A stretch of 64,000 bases of DNA from CF-39 sp035651155. Its GTDB lineage: Bacteria; Chloroflexota; Limnocylindria; P2-11E. A program made the position numbers and the translations under genes. Position 1 is the first letter of the stretch; the number at the start of each line of letters is the position of its first letter. A model generated the notes under the pieces. The model saw only the letters and a program-made list of their open reading frames with translations. It ran no database searches and was not told the DNA's origin. This document shows positions 44,451 through 51,971 of the stretch, in pieces. Where the stretch lies: assembly GCA_035651155.1 (NCBI GenBank), contig DASRGG010000021.1, positions 62,001 to 126,000 on the forward strand, in the 5' to 3' direction.

Positions 44451-46024
44451 GCGAGACCGTCCGCGAACCGCACGACGCCGTCGGTCACCGTCGCGCGCAC
44501 GCGCGCATCGAGGAGCTCGTCTTCGCGGCAGCGCGCCAGATCGCGGTCCACGACCGTCGCGTCGCACCGCATGCCGGTCGCGAGCGTGCCGAGCTCCCTC
44601 TCGCGTCCGAGCGCGTACGCGGGGCCCGCGGCATACCCCGCGAGCGCTTCGTCGAGCGTGAGGCGCTGCGCCGGCGTCCAGGCCTCGGCGTCGCCGGGCC
44701 GGCGGCGCGCGACGGCGGCGTGGATGCCGAGGAGCGGATCGATCGGCTCGACCGGCGCGTCCGAGCCGAACGCGAGCGTCGCGCCGCTCGAGAGCAGGGC
44801 GCGCCAGGGATACGCGCGCGTGACCCGCTCCGCGCCCCAGTAGCGGTTGGCGAGGTCGCGGTCGCTCGTCGCGTGGAGCGGCTGCATCGACGCGACGATC
44901 CCGTGTCGCGCGAAGCGGTCGAGGTCGTCGGCGCGCACGAGCTGGACGTGCTCGATCTTGGGCCGCAGCGCCGGCGCGGTCGCGCGCGTCGGCGCGATCG
45001 CGTCGAGCGCGACGCGCACCGCGCGATCGCCGATGGCGTGGACGGCGACCGCGATGCCGCCGGCCGCCGCGCGCGCGACGAGGCGCGCGAGCTCCTCCGG
45101 CTCGACCGTGAGGACGCCGCGATCGTCGGTCCCGAGGTACGGCTGCTCGAGCGCGGCGGTCTGCGATCCCAGCGCGCCGTCCGTGAAGATCTTCAGGTGG
45201 CCGACGCGTAGCCAGTCGTCGCCGGCGCCCGTGCGCAGGCCGCGGTCGAGCGCCTCGTCGATCGCGGTGCGGGGGATGCCGATGTGCGCGCGCATCGCGA
45301 GCTCGCCCGCGTCGTGGAGACGCTGGAAGGTCGCGAGCGTGAAGCGGTCGCGGAAGGCGTCGAGGTTCTCGAAGCCGGTCAGGCCCCGCTGCCACGCCTC
45401 GGTCTGCCCGTGGCGAGCCGCCTCGAGCATCTCGGCGTCGGTGGGCGGCGGCACGACCGCGTCGACGAGGTCGTTCGCGTTCTCCTGCAGGATGCCCGTC
45501 GGCGCGCCGCTCGCGTCGCGCAGGATCGTCCCGCCTGCCGGAGGCGTCGTGTCGGGCCCGATGCCGACGCGCCGGAGCGCCTCGCTGTTCAGCCAGCGGG
45601 AGTGGCCGTCCCGGCTGCGGAGCGCGGCGGGATGGCCCGCGCTCGCGCGATCGAGCTCCGCGGCGGTCGGCCAGCGTCCCCAGGCGTTCCTGTCGAAGCG
45701 CCCGCCGAGGATCCACGCGCCGCCGGGAAGGGCGCGTGCGTGCGCGGCGACGCGCGCGAGCGCCTCGTCGACCGTCCTCGCGTCGCGCAGGTCGAGCTGC
45801 GACATCTGGATCGACCACCACACGAAGTGGACGTGCGCGTCGACCCAGCCCGGCGTCATCAGCCCGCCGCGGAGATCGATGAGCTCGGCGTCCGGCGCCT
45901 CGCGCCGCAGATCGCGCGCCGGGCCGATCGCGGCGACGCGACCGTCGCGCGCGAGCAGCGCCTCGGCCGAACGGCCGTCCCCGACGTGGATGCGGCCGCC
46001 GTGGAACAGGACGGCGCGCGTCAC
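44447..46024 (-). CDS. Amidohydrolase 3 family hydrolase (YtcJ-like)
   Basis: 525 aa. Metal-binding HxH in GWVDAHVHF, then DGALGSQTAALEQPY, AVHAIGDRAV, KIEHVQLV and FGSDAPVEPIDPL, a complete YtcJ-type active-site set. N- and C-terminal strands form the small beta-sandwich. Substrates in this family are amides or imides; the specific one is unknown. Operon with Pcm and the CoA-transferase through four-base overlaps. Confidence 0.87.
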   Translation of the reverse strand: MTRAVLFHGGRIHVGDGRSAEALLARDGRVAAIGPARDLRREAPDAELIDLRGGLMTPGWVDAHVHFVWWSIQMSQLDLRDARTVDEALARVAAHARALPGGAWILGGRFDRNAWGRWPTAAELDRASAGHPAALRSRDGHSRWLNSEALRRVGIGPDTTPPAGGTILRDASGAPTGILQENANDLVDAVVPPPTDAEMLEAARHGQTEAWQRGLTGFENLDAFRDRFTLATFQRLHDAGELAMRAHIGIPRTAIDEALDRGLRTGAGDDWLRVGHLKIFTDGALGSQTAALEQPYLGTDDRGVLTVEPEELARLVARAAAGGIAVAVHAIGDRAVRVALDAIAPTRATAPALRPKIEHVQLVRADDLDRFARHGIVASMQPLHATSDRDLANRYWGAERVTRAYPWRALLSSGATLAFGSDAPVEPIDPLLGIHAAVARRRPGDAEAWTPAQRLTLDEALAGYAAGPAYALGRERELGTLATGMRCDATVVDRDLARCREDELLDARVRATVTDGVVRFADGLA

Positions 46025-46650
46025 TGGCGGAAGCCCGCCTGGCCGCGCAGCGGCACGAAGCGCACGGACCCGTGCCGCTCCTCGCGGCCGTGCGCGTCGC
46101 GGACGACCAGCTCCTGCATCTCGGCGTCGCCGACCGGAGCCACGAGCCTGCCGTCGTCCGCGAGCTGCGCCGTGAGCGCCGGGTCGATCGCGGGCGCCGC
46201 GGCCGTGACGATGACGCGGTCGTACGGCGCGTCTTCCGGACGGCCCATCGAGGCGTCGTCGTGGATGACCCGCACGGTGTGGTAGCCGAGCCGTGCGAGG
46301 CGCTCGCGTGCGGCGTCGGCGAGCGCACGGTGCCGCTCGACGCTCACCACGTCGCGAGCCAGCTCCGCGAGGACCGCGGCCTGATAGCCGGAGCCGGTGC
46401 CCACTTCGAGGACGTGATGCGTCGGACGCACGTCCAGAAGCTCGGTCATCCAGGCCACGACGTACGGCTGCGAGATCGTCTGCCCCTCGGCGATGGGCAG
46501 CGCGTGATCACCGTAGGCGACCTCGCGATCCTCGTCGCGCACGAACTCCTCGCGGGGCACGCGGCCCATCGCCTCGAGCACCCGGGCGTCCCGGATACCG
46601 AGATGCCGGAGCTGCCGGACCATCTCCTCGCGCGTGAACGTCACGCGCAC
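46021..46650 (-). CDS. pcm: Protein-L-isoaspartate O-methyltransferase
   Basis: 209 aa. Repairs isoaspartyl damage in proteins using SAM. Hallmarks are MGRVPREEFV, AEGQTISQPYVVAWMTELL, the SAM loop EVGTGSGYQAAVLAEL, and VTAAAPAIDPALTAQL. GTG 46650 chosen; GTG 46644 is possible. No strong ribosome binding site; the rhodanese gene ends 20 bp upstream. Confidence 0.92.
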   Translation of the reverse strand: MRVTFTREEMVRQLRHLGIRDARVLEAMGRVPREEFVRDEDREVAYGDHALPIAEGQTISQPYVVAWMTELLDVRPTHHVLEVGTGSGYQAAVLAELARDVVSVERHRALADAARERLARLGYHTVRVIHDDASMGRPEDAPYDRVIVTAAAPAIDPALTAQLADDGRLVAPVGDAEMQELVVRDAHGREERHGSVRFVPLRGQAGFRQ

Positions 46651-46670
46651 ATATTGCGGTCTGCGGGCGT

Positions 46671-47516
46671 TTAGCTCTTTTCGATGGGCACGCCGATCAG
46701 GCTGCCCCACTCCGTCCACGAGCCGTCGTAGTTCCGCACGCGCTCGTGGCCGAGCAGATAGCGCAGCACGAACCAGGTGTGCGCGCTGCGCTCGCCGATG
46801 CGGCAGTACGCGATCGTCTCGGTCCCCTTGCTGAGACCCTTGCCCTCGTAGATCGCCCGCAGCTCGTCCGCGGACTTGAACCGGCCGTCCTCGGCCACCG
46901 CGGTCGACCACGGCACGTTCTGCGCGCCGGGGATGTGGCCGCCGCGCTGCGCGCCTTCCTGCGGCAGGTTCTCGGGCGCGAGGAGCTCGCCCGCGTATTC
47001 CTTCGGCGAGCGGACGTCGACGAGCTTCGCCTTCCTGTCGGCCACACGCTCGAGCACGAGGTCGCGCAGCGCTCGGACCGAGGCGTCGGGCGCCTTCGCG
47101 TGATACGCGGCGCGTGCGACCGTCGGCGTCGTGGTCACGAGCGGCCGTCCCTCGGCGATCCACTTCGCGCGTCCGCCGTTCACGAGGCGCACGTCGGCGT
47201 GGCCGTAGTACTTCAGGAGCCAGAAGAACCACGCGGCGAACCAGTTGTTGTTGTCGCCGTACGTGGCGATCGTCGTGTCGTTGGCCACTCCCCACTTCGA
47301 GAGCAGCTCCTCGAGCCCTCGCTTGTCGAGGACGTCGCGCACCGGATGCTGCTGGAGATCGCTCCGCCAATCGAGCCCGATCGCGTTCTCGACATGGCCC
47401 TGCTCGTACGCCTTGGTGTCGACGTCGACCTCGAAGACGCGCACCGCGGGGTCCTTCGTGTGATCCGCGAGCCACTGTGTCTCGACGAGCGCTTCGGGAT
47501 GTGCGTAGTCCGTCAT
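46671..47516 (-). CDS. Two-domain rhodanese (thiosulfate or 3-mercaptopyruvate sulfurtransferase)
   Basis: 281 aa. Inactive N-terminal rhodanese domain (HVENAIGLDWRSDLQQHPVR) and active C-terminal domain with catalytic Cys in YCRIGERSAHTWFVL and the preceding HIPGAQNVPWS. CRIGERS is the thiosulfate-type loop common in actinobacterial CysA. ATG 47516 follows GGAGGG. Overlaps the HAD gene by ATGA. Confidence 0.9.
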   Translation of the reverse strand: MTDYAHPEALVETQWLADHTKDPAVRVFEVDVDTKAYEQGHVENAIGLDWRSDLQQHPVRDVLDKRGLEELLSKWGVANDTTIATYGDNNNWFAAWFFWLLKYYGHADVRLVNGGRAKWIAEGRPLVTTTPTVARAAYHAKAPDASVRALRDLVLERVADRKAKLVDVRSPKEYAGELLAPENLPQEGAQRGGHIPGAQNVPWSTAVAEDGRFKSADELRAIYEGKGLSKGTETIAYCRIGERSAHTWFVLRYLLGHERVRNYDGSWTEWGSLIGVPIEKS

Positions 47517-48343
47517 CTGTCGCCCTCCGCACGACCCACGTTGCCCCAGGGTCGCGTCGAGGGCAATCCCGACTGTGCCACGCGCATCCCGAGCCACGGC
47601 CCGACCACGGCGGGAAGCTGCGTGAGATCGTCGATGACCGCATCCGGTCGCACATCCACCTCGCGCTGGGGGTGCTCGGTCCGCCGCAGCACGGTGCGCA
47701 TCCCGAGCCGCGCGCCGCCAAGCACATCAGCGTCGAGTCGGTCGCCCACCATGAACGCTTCCTCCGCGCGCACGCCGGCGATCTCGAGCGCGCGCTCGAA
47801 GATGCGGCGGTGCGGCTTCTGCCAGCCGACGCTGTGCGAGCTCGCGACGCCGTCGATCGCGTCGGCGACGCCGAAGCGCCGCCAGTCCTCCCACACCTCC
47901 TCGTCGCCGCGCGACAGCGTGTTCGTCACGAGGACCACTCGAAGGCCCTGTTGCTTGCACCAGCGCAGCGCGCCGAGCGCTCCGGGGACCGGCGTCGACA
48001 CGAGGTCGAGCGGGACGGTCATGGCCACACGCAGCCGCTCCATCTCCATGTCGTCGATGCCGACGGCGGCATTCCGGAACCACTCCTCGTACCAGCGGAT
48101 CGTCTCCTGGCGGAGCTCCTCCTCGTCGTCGCGACCGATCTCCTCGATCTCGGCCTCGGCCGCCGGCCGCGCCCATCGCGAGCGCGCGGGGCCGAATTCG
48201 GCCCGCAGGAACTCCTCGTACCAGTGGCGCTGGCCGAACTCACGGCACAGCGCCTCGCGGAGCAGCTCGTGGAGCTTCTCGCGCGGCGCCCAGTGCTCCA
48301 CCAGCGTGTCTCCGACGTCGAAGAACGCGGCACGTACGGCCAC
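47513..48343 (-). CDS. HAD-superfamily hydrolase
   Basis: 276 aa. Motif I FFDVGDTLVEHW (Asp nucleophile; the second Asp of DxDxT is replaced by Gly), motif II VLVTNTLS, Lys in GWQKPHRRIF and motif III VGDRLDADVLGGARLGM. The DVGDT variant is frequent in this subfamily. The helical cap contains the unusual EEIGRDDEEELRQE. Likely a small phosphatase; substrate unknown. GTG start. Confidence 0.85.
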   Translation of the reverse strand: MAVRAAFFDVGDTLVEHWAPREKLHELLREALCREFGQRHWYEEFLRAEFGPARSRWARPAAEAEIEEIGRDDEEELRQETIRWYEEWFRNAAVGIDDMEMERLRVAMTVPLDLVSTPVPGALGALRWCKQQGLRVVLVTNTLSRGDEEVWEDWRRFGVADAIDGVASSHSVGWQKPHRRIFERALEIAGVRAEEAFMVGDRLDADVLGGARLGMRTVLRRTEHPQREVDVRPDAVIDDLTQLPAVVGPWLGMRVAQSGLPSTRPWGNVGRAEGDR

Positions 48344-48368
48344 GTGGGTATCGTACGGACCCGACGTG

Positions 48369-48818
48369 ATGGATTTCGAGCAGCTCGCGTTCATCGAGAA
48401 GTGGCGCCAGAAGGCGTCGCGCGGGATCGTCATCGCGCTCGACGGGACGCGTGGCGACATCGTCGTGACGCTCCGCGTCGGCGAGCTCGGCGAGCGCCTC
48501 GACCTCCGCGGCCGGGACGCGACCGGCGCGGTGCGCAAGCAGCGCCTCGCCATCGGCGACCGCGTGTTCATGGCCTTCGAGTACCGCGCGAAGGACGTGC
48601 GCGCCGGCACCGGCGAGGCGAGCGTCAGTGGCGGCCTGGTCGCGCCGAACGCGGCGGTCCAGGGGACGGTCGCCGAGACCGGTGACGTCGCGGTCGTGGA
48701 CTGCGGCGCACCGGTGCTGGTGAAGGGCGAGACGCTGGGCGGCGTGAAGGTCGGCGACGCGGTCGAGTTCACGATCGACGGCGAAGGGAAGGCCTACCTG
48801 ATCCCGACGCGCAGCTGA
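48369..48818 (+). CDS. Hypothetical beta-rich protein
   Basis: 149 aa, no signal peptide. Two similar beta-rich halves (MDFEQLAFIEKWRQKASRGI front; GRDATGAVRKQRLAIGDRVF; GDVAVVDCGAPVLVKGE near the end). I recognise no family. It is divergent from the HAD gene; a GTG lies one codon upstream of the chosen ATG. Confidence 0.6.
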   Translation: MDFEQLAFIEKWRQKASRGIVIALDGTRGDIVVTLRVGELGERLDLRGRDATGAVRKQRLAIGDRVFMAFEYRAKDVRAGTGEASVSGGLVAPNAAVQGTVAETGDVAVVDCGAPVLVKGETLGGVKVGDAVEFTIDGEGKAYLIPTRS

Positions 48819-48835
48819 GGCGGGGAGAGCCCGCG

Positions 48836-49342
48836 CTACCCCTCGAGCTTGTTCAGCTCCTCCGCGATCTCCTCGTCGTCCGGGACCTCACGCAGCTGAT
48901 GGACGTCGATGTACCGCACGATCCCCGCGCCGTCGATGACGATGATCGCGCGCTCCGGACGGCCGACCTCCTCGTTGAAGACGCCGTACGCGCGGCTCAC
49001 CTCGCCGTGCGGCCAGAAGTCCGAGCACAGCGGGTACTTCACGCCGCCGAGCTGCTCGGCCCAGACCTTCAGCGCGTACACCGTGTCGCACGAGATGCCC
49101 ACGACCTGGGCGCCGCCCCCCGCGAAGCGCTCCTGCAGCGCGTTGAGCGCCGGGGCTTCGCTGTTTCAGGTGTTGGTGAACGCGAACGCGAAGAACGCGA
49201 GGACCAGGCGCCTGCCGCGATGATCCGAGAGCGCGACCTCCCGGCCGTCGTGTGCGCGGAGACGGAAATCGGGAGCCGGGTCGCCGGCCGTGAGCGTCGT
49301 CGTCTCTGCCGCGATCTTGTTCCGACCCTTGGGTGCGGCCAC
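48836..49342 (-). CDS. Peroxiredoxin with in-frame UGA at the peroxidatic site (probable selenoprotein)
   Basis: 168 codons from GTG 49342. AhpC/TSA-type fold: AGDPAPDFRLRAHDGREVAL, LVLAFFAFAFTNT, then a TGA (49166-49168, codon 59), NSEAPALNALQERF, VVGISCDTVYALKVWAEQ and RAIIVIDGAGIVRYIDVH. The UGA falls exactly where the peroxidatic Cys of the T-x-x-C motif belongs, and coding continues in the same frame to 48836. TxxU peroxiredoxins are known bacterial selenoproteins. Selenocysteine insertion is the simplest reading; a Cys-to-stop pseudogene is the alternative. Gene callers will report only a truncated product from GTG 49102. Confidence 0.78.
49122..49161 (-). promoter_or_regulatory. Candidate bacterial SECIS hairpin after the UGA codon
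   Basis: Four bases after the UGA the mRNA can form GCGAAGC/GCTTCGC (7 perfect pairs) enclosing an inner GCGC-TCAAC-GCGC hairpin. Position and size fit a bacterial SECIS recognised by SelB. The apical loop lacks an obvious match to the E. coli GGUC loop. Confidence 0.45.
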
Positions 49343-49387
49343 ATTCGTACACTAGCCGAGCGAACGATCGAGGGAGTCCGAACGCAC

Positions 49388-49600
49388 ATGAGCGTTGATC
49401 AGCGCCGCCGCACCGATGCCGACAGGCACGCGTTCCTCGACTACAGGGCGCCGTGTCCCTTCTGTGGAACGGAGGTCGGTCCGCGCTTCGTGACGCGCGA
49501 GCACCTCGACGTGCCGCCGAATCCGCCGTACGCGGCGACGGTGAAGTGTCCGAAGTGCAAGGAGCTCTTCGAGGTGCGCTTCAGCGACTCGCCGCGCTGA
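49388..49600 (+). CDS. Small zinc-ribbon protein
   Basis: 70 aa with two knuckles, CPFC and CPKC, 35-40 residues apart: a probable single zinc ribbon. No membrane segment. It is divergent from the peroxiredoxin gene. Function unknown; nucleic acid or protein binding is plausible. Confidence 0.65.
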   Translation: MSVDQRRRTDADRHAFLDYRAPCPFCGTEVGPRFVTREHLDVPPNPPYAATVKCPKCKELFEVRFSDSPR

Positions 49601-49871
49601 TCAGCTCTACGGCGCCACCGTCACGACCAGGAGGATGCCCTGGTCCTCCGTCGTGGCCGATGGTGCGATTCGCGGCGTTGTAGCTCGCGTGGTGCCGCGC
49701 GGCGGCGACGGCGCGCGGATCGGCGCCGATCGTCGGCGCGCCGGTCGCGAAGCGCAGCTGGTCCTGCTGGAGCGGCATCTCGCTCGCGGCGTCCGCGCTC
49801 GCGGCACCGGCGCATACGGGAGAGGGCCACACCGAGGAAGCGAATACGGGGATCAGCTCGGCAGCAGCCAT
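49581..49871 (-). pseudogene. CAP/SCP-domain remnant
   Basis: The 96-aa frame contains RFATGAPTIGADPRAVAAAR and HHASYNAANRTIGHDGG, matching the first helix and active-site His of CAP (SCP/PR1) domains. The remaining two thirds of the domain are missing. Its end overlaps the zinc-ribbon gene, and a neighbouring frame ends in a more natural GILLVVTVAP. A decayed or truncated gene is the best reading; similarity is by eye only. Confidence 0.4.
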
Positions 49872-49919
49872 CGGCTCCGGCGCCGCCCGCCCGCGGCGCC
49901 TTCACCTACAAGGGAAGAG

Positions 49920-49967
49920 TTACTTCTTCTTGCCCTTCTTGGCTGCCTTCTTCTTCTTGGCCGGCAT
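49920..49967 (-). CDS. 15-aa lysine-rich peptide
   Basis: MPAKKKKAAKKGKKK, preceded by GGGAGGTGACCGAG, a strong ribosome binding site at proper spacing. Eleven... of its fifteen residues are Lys or Ala, 9 of them Lys, like the tails of bacterial H1-type nucleoid proteins. Possibly the residue of a longer histone-like gene or a real micropeptide co-transcribed with the HTH gene 44 bp upstream. Confidence 0.45.
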   Translation of the reverse strand: MPAKKKKAAKKGKKK

Positions 49968-50010
49968 CTCGGTCACCTCCCTTCCCACGAGAGTGATCAG
50001 GCGCGCGATT

Positions 50011-50265
50011 TCAGAAGAGGCGTCGCTGCCGCCCCGCGGGGCGCGACGCCTGGCTCGATCGGGCGAGCCATTCCTCGAATTCCTTGCGCGGGATGCGCCA
50101 GACACGACCGACGCGCACAGCGGGGATCCGCGTCGGGTCCGCGTCGTCCACCGCGCCGAGCCGGCGGAGGATCGTCGTGGGATGCACGCGAAGCCGGGAG
50201 GCGACCTCTTCTGTGGTGAGGAACTCCGCGTCGGAGGCATCGTGGTCAGGTCGCGGTCGGGCCAT
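50011..50265 (-). CDS. Excisionase-like helix-turn-helix protein
   Basis: 84 aa. FLTTEEVASRLRVHPTTILRRL is an HTH_17 (MerR/Xis-type) motif, followed by the wing IPAVRVGRVWRIPRKEFEEWL. Such proteins act as DNA-bending excisionases or small regulators. A near-consensus promoter lies just upstream. An ATG at 50307 would extend it by 14 residues with weaker support. No integrase is seen nearby. Confidence 0.82.
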   Translation of the reverse strand: MARPRPDHDASDAEFLTTEEVASRLRVHPTTILRRLGAVDDADPTRIPAVRVGRVWRIPRKEFEEWLARSSQASRPAGRQRRLF

Positions 50266-50303
50266 TGCCACTGCGGCTCCTGCGTAGGCTACTTCTATGA
50301 GCG

Positions 50304-50620
50304 TCACCTGCTCGACGTGACTCTACCTGCGCTCGCTGCATTGTCAAGGGCCCGAGCCTCGCGTCGGAGGGTCGCGAGGCCTCGATCGAGGAGGCGGCGG
50401 TGGCCCGCGTCGTTGAGCCAGCGCGACGCACCGCTCGGATGCGGCAGCGGACGAGCGCGCGATCGCCATCGCGCCGGCTGCGACCGACGACTTCGTGGAG
50501 CGGGACCTCACCTCAGAAGCGCGCGACCGCGAGCCGGCCGACGAGCAGGAGGACGCGCGGTCGCACCAGCGCGATCTCGCGCGCGAGCCAGCGCCGCAGC
50601 TTCGCGCCGGCTCGGAGACG
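50304..50620 (-). pseudogene. Uracil-DNA glycosylase-family remnant
   Basis: Two reading frames carry pieces of one protein. LRRWLAREIALVRPRVLLL plus VGRLAVARF ends at a TGA near 50513. PLHEVVGRSRRDGD follows in another frame. LPHPSGASRWLND, then HRRLLDRGLATLRREARAL, ends at 50304. The HPS motif and the VRPRVLLLVG strand are UDG-family hallmarks. At least two frameshifts and no intact N-terminus mean it is not functional. Upstream limit uncertain. Confidence 0.55.
50320..50347 (-). promoter_or_regulatory. Sigma-70-type promoter of the HTH gene
   Basis: Minus strand: TTGACA, 16 bp, TAGAGT. The -35 is a perfect consensus. Predicted start near 50313, about 48 bp before the HTH start codon. It is embedded in the 3' end of the glycosylase remnant. 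Confidence 0.6.
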
Positions 50621-50805
50621 CAAAGCTCCGTGATGGGGCAAGCGCGCTCGAGGAGTTCAAGGCGCAAAGGCGATTCCGCGGCAACTCAGAGCACTGCGGG
50701 CGCGGTCATCTCTATTCCTACGTCGCGATGCGCGGCGGTCGTCTGCGTCGCATCCCTTCGCGTCAGTTCAAGAACGTCGCCCGTAGGTACACTCAAGTAG
50801 GTCAA
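50621..50805. other. Intergenic remainder without recognised feature
   Basis: Between the glycosylase remnant and tRNA-Pro(GGG). No convincing ORF, hairpin or promoter was found on either strand; composition is less GC-rich than neighbouring genes. It may include the missing 5' part of the decayed glycosylase gene. Confidence 0.4.
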
Positions 50806-50879
50806 CGGGGTGTAGGTCAGCTAGGTAGACCGCGTGAATGGGGTTCACGAAGTCGACGGTTCGAATCCGTCCACCCCGA
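50806..50879 (+). tRNA. tRNA-Pro (GGG)
   Basis: Acceptor CGGGGTG/CACCCCG, D-arm GGTC/GACC, anticodon stem CGTGA/TCACG with loop ATGGGGT (anticodon GGG, G37), T-arm GACGG-TTCGAAT-CCGTC, discriminator A; CCA not encoded. Same acceptor stem as tRNA-Pro(CGG) at 36.6 kb. Confidence 0.95.
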
Positions 50880-50887
50880 CAGCTCGA

Positions 50888-51136
50888 TCAGCCGTCCCGC
50901 TTCGCCGGCCCCAGGCCGAAGAATTCCCGCGTGATGCCGTAGAGCTTCTCGCGATCCTCTTTCAGCGCCGGCCGCAGCGCGTAGTGGTTGATCACACGGA
51001 TCTGCTGCTGCAGCCACTCTTTCCAGCACACCGCGCATACGCTGCGCGCGATGTCGTCGCCGAGCGCGCCGGGCAGGACGCGGCCGGCGCCCTCGCGGGT
51101 CTCGTGACAGCGCACGCACGCGACGGTCTCAGGCAC
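50888..51136 (-). CDS. YggX-like Fe(II)-trafficking / oxidative damage protection protein with extra CxxC
   Basis: 82 aa. Alignable by eye with YggX: TVACVRC at the conserved N-terminal Cys, PGALGDDIARSV, WKEWLQQQIRVINHYAL, then REFFGL. Extra cysteines form CVRC and CAVC motifs absent from E. coli YggX, suggesting a metal or cluster site. GTG 51136 overlaps the end of sodX by eight bases, placing it in the nickel-SOD operon. Confidence 0.65.
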   Translation of the reverse strand: MPETVACVRCHETREGAGRVLPGALGDDIARSVCAVCWKEWLQQQIRVINHYALRPALKEDREKLYGITREFFGLGPAKRDG

Positions 51137-51449
51137 GGCCGATCGGTCCGAAGCGGCGCAGCGGCGCGTAGCGGAACGCCGCGCGTCCGACCACGTCCAC
51201 GAAGGGGATCGCGTCGAACGCGCGGCTGTCGCGCGAGTGGTCCCGCCGGTCGCCGAGGACGAAGACGCCATCGCTCCGCACCTCGGCGACGCGCTTGAGC
51301 AGGAGACGCGCGCGCTCCTGCGGGTCGCGGACGAGCACGACGTCGCCCGGGCGCGGTCTGCCGCGCGGCGGAAAAACGAGGACCCAGTCCCCCTCCCGCA
51401 GCGCGGGCTCCATGCTGTGGCCGCGCACGGCCACGCGCCACGGACGCAT
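51129..51449 (-). CDS. sodX: Nickel superoxide dismutase maturation protease
   Basis: 106 aa, S26 signal-peptidase-like. RGHSMEPALREGDWVLV carries the catalytic Ser, and LLLKRVAEVRSDGVFVLGD the Lys box. Known role: cleaves the SodN leader so that His1 can bind nickel. There is no membrane anchor, as usual for SodX. It starts two bases after the sodN stop. Confidence 0.9.
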   Translation of the reverse strand: MRPWRVAVRGHSMEPALREGDWVLVFPPRGRPRPGDVVLVRDPQERARLLLKRVAEVRSDGVFVLGDRRDHSRDSRAFDAIPFVDVVGRAAFRYAPLRRFGPIGRA

Positions 51450-51451
51450 CG

Positions 51452-51865
51452 CTACTTCTTGGTCGCCCAGAACATGTCGCTGATCTCCTTGACCGCGGCC
51501 TGGAGGTCCGCGGCGGCCTGCGCGTCCACGCTCTGCTTGTTCTTCGAGGCGAGCTTCAGCGCCTTCCAGAAGGTGTCGTGCAGCTTCGGGAACTTCTCGA
51601 GGTGCTCGGGCTTGAAGTAGTCCGACCAGAGCACCTGGAGCTCCTTCTTGCAGATCTCGGCGTGCTGCTCCTTCACGACGACCATGCGGACGAAGTTCCC
51701 GCGCGTCGTGAAGTCCGTGGCGCTCTTATCGAGCGCGTTGATCTTCTCCACCATCTTCGCGACGGTGTCCGCGGCGATCTTCGCCGGCGTCGGGTCGTAG
51801 ATGCCGCACGGGATGTCGCAGTGCGCGTACGCGACGGTCGTTGGCTTGAGCAGTCGGGCAAGCAT
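51452..51865 (-). CDS. sodN: Nickel-containing superoxide dismutase precursor
   Basis: 137 aa. A 14-residue leader (MLARLLKPTTVAYA) precedes the nickel hook HCDIPCGIYDP (consensus HCDLPCGVYDP), whose His1, Cys2 and Cys6 bind nickel after cleavage. The remainder is the four-helix bundle (MVVVKEQHAEICKKELQVLW, FPKLHDTFWKALKLASK). It converts superoxide to peroxide in the cytoplasm. Its product, peroxide, could be handled by the peroxiredoxin 2 kb away. Confidence 0.95.
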   Translation of the reverse strand: MLARLLKPTTVAYAHCDIPCGIYDPTPAKIAADTVAKMVEKINALDKSATDFTTRGNFVRMVVVKEQHAEICKKELQVLWSDYFKPEHLEKFPKLHDTFWKALKLASKNKQSVDAQAAADLQAAVKEISDMFWATKK

Positions 51866-51971
51866 GCAGGTTCACTCCTTGGGCGTCCCAGAGACTGCCC
51901 GGCGCATCCCACATGGCCGGGCGCCTCCCCACTTTATCGCCCCGCGCGCGACGCGCGCGGGGCGCTCCCCG

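Noticed and set aside
48820..48834. Terminator between two convergent genes
   Set aside because: Only a 5-bp stem (GCGGG/CCCGC) without T-run; too weak to call.
48836..49102. A separate 88-aa peroxiredoxin fragment starting at GTG 49102
   Set aside because: The same frame continues upstream through a single TGA into a perfect peroxiredoxin N-terminus, so the fragment is part of a longer UGA-containing gene.
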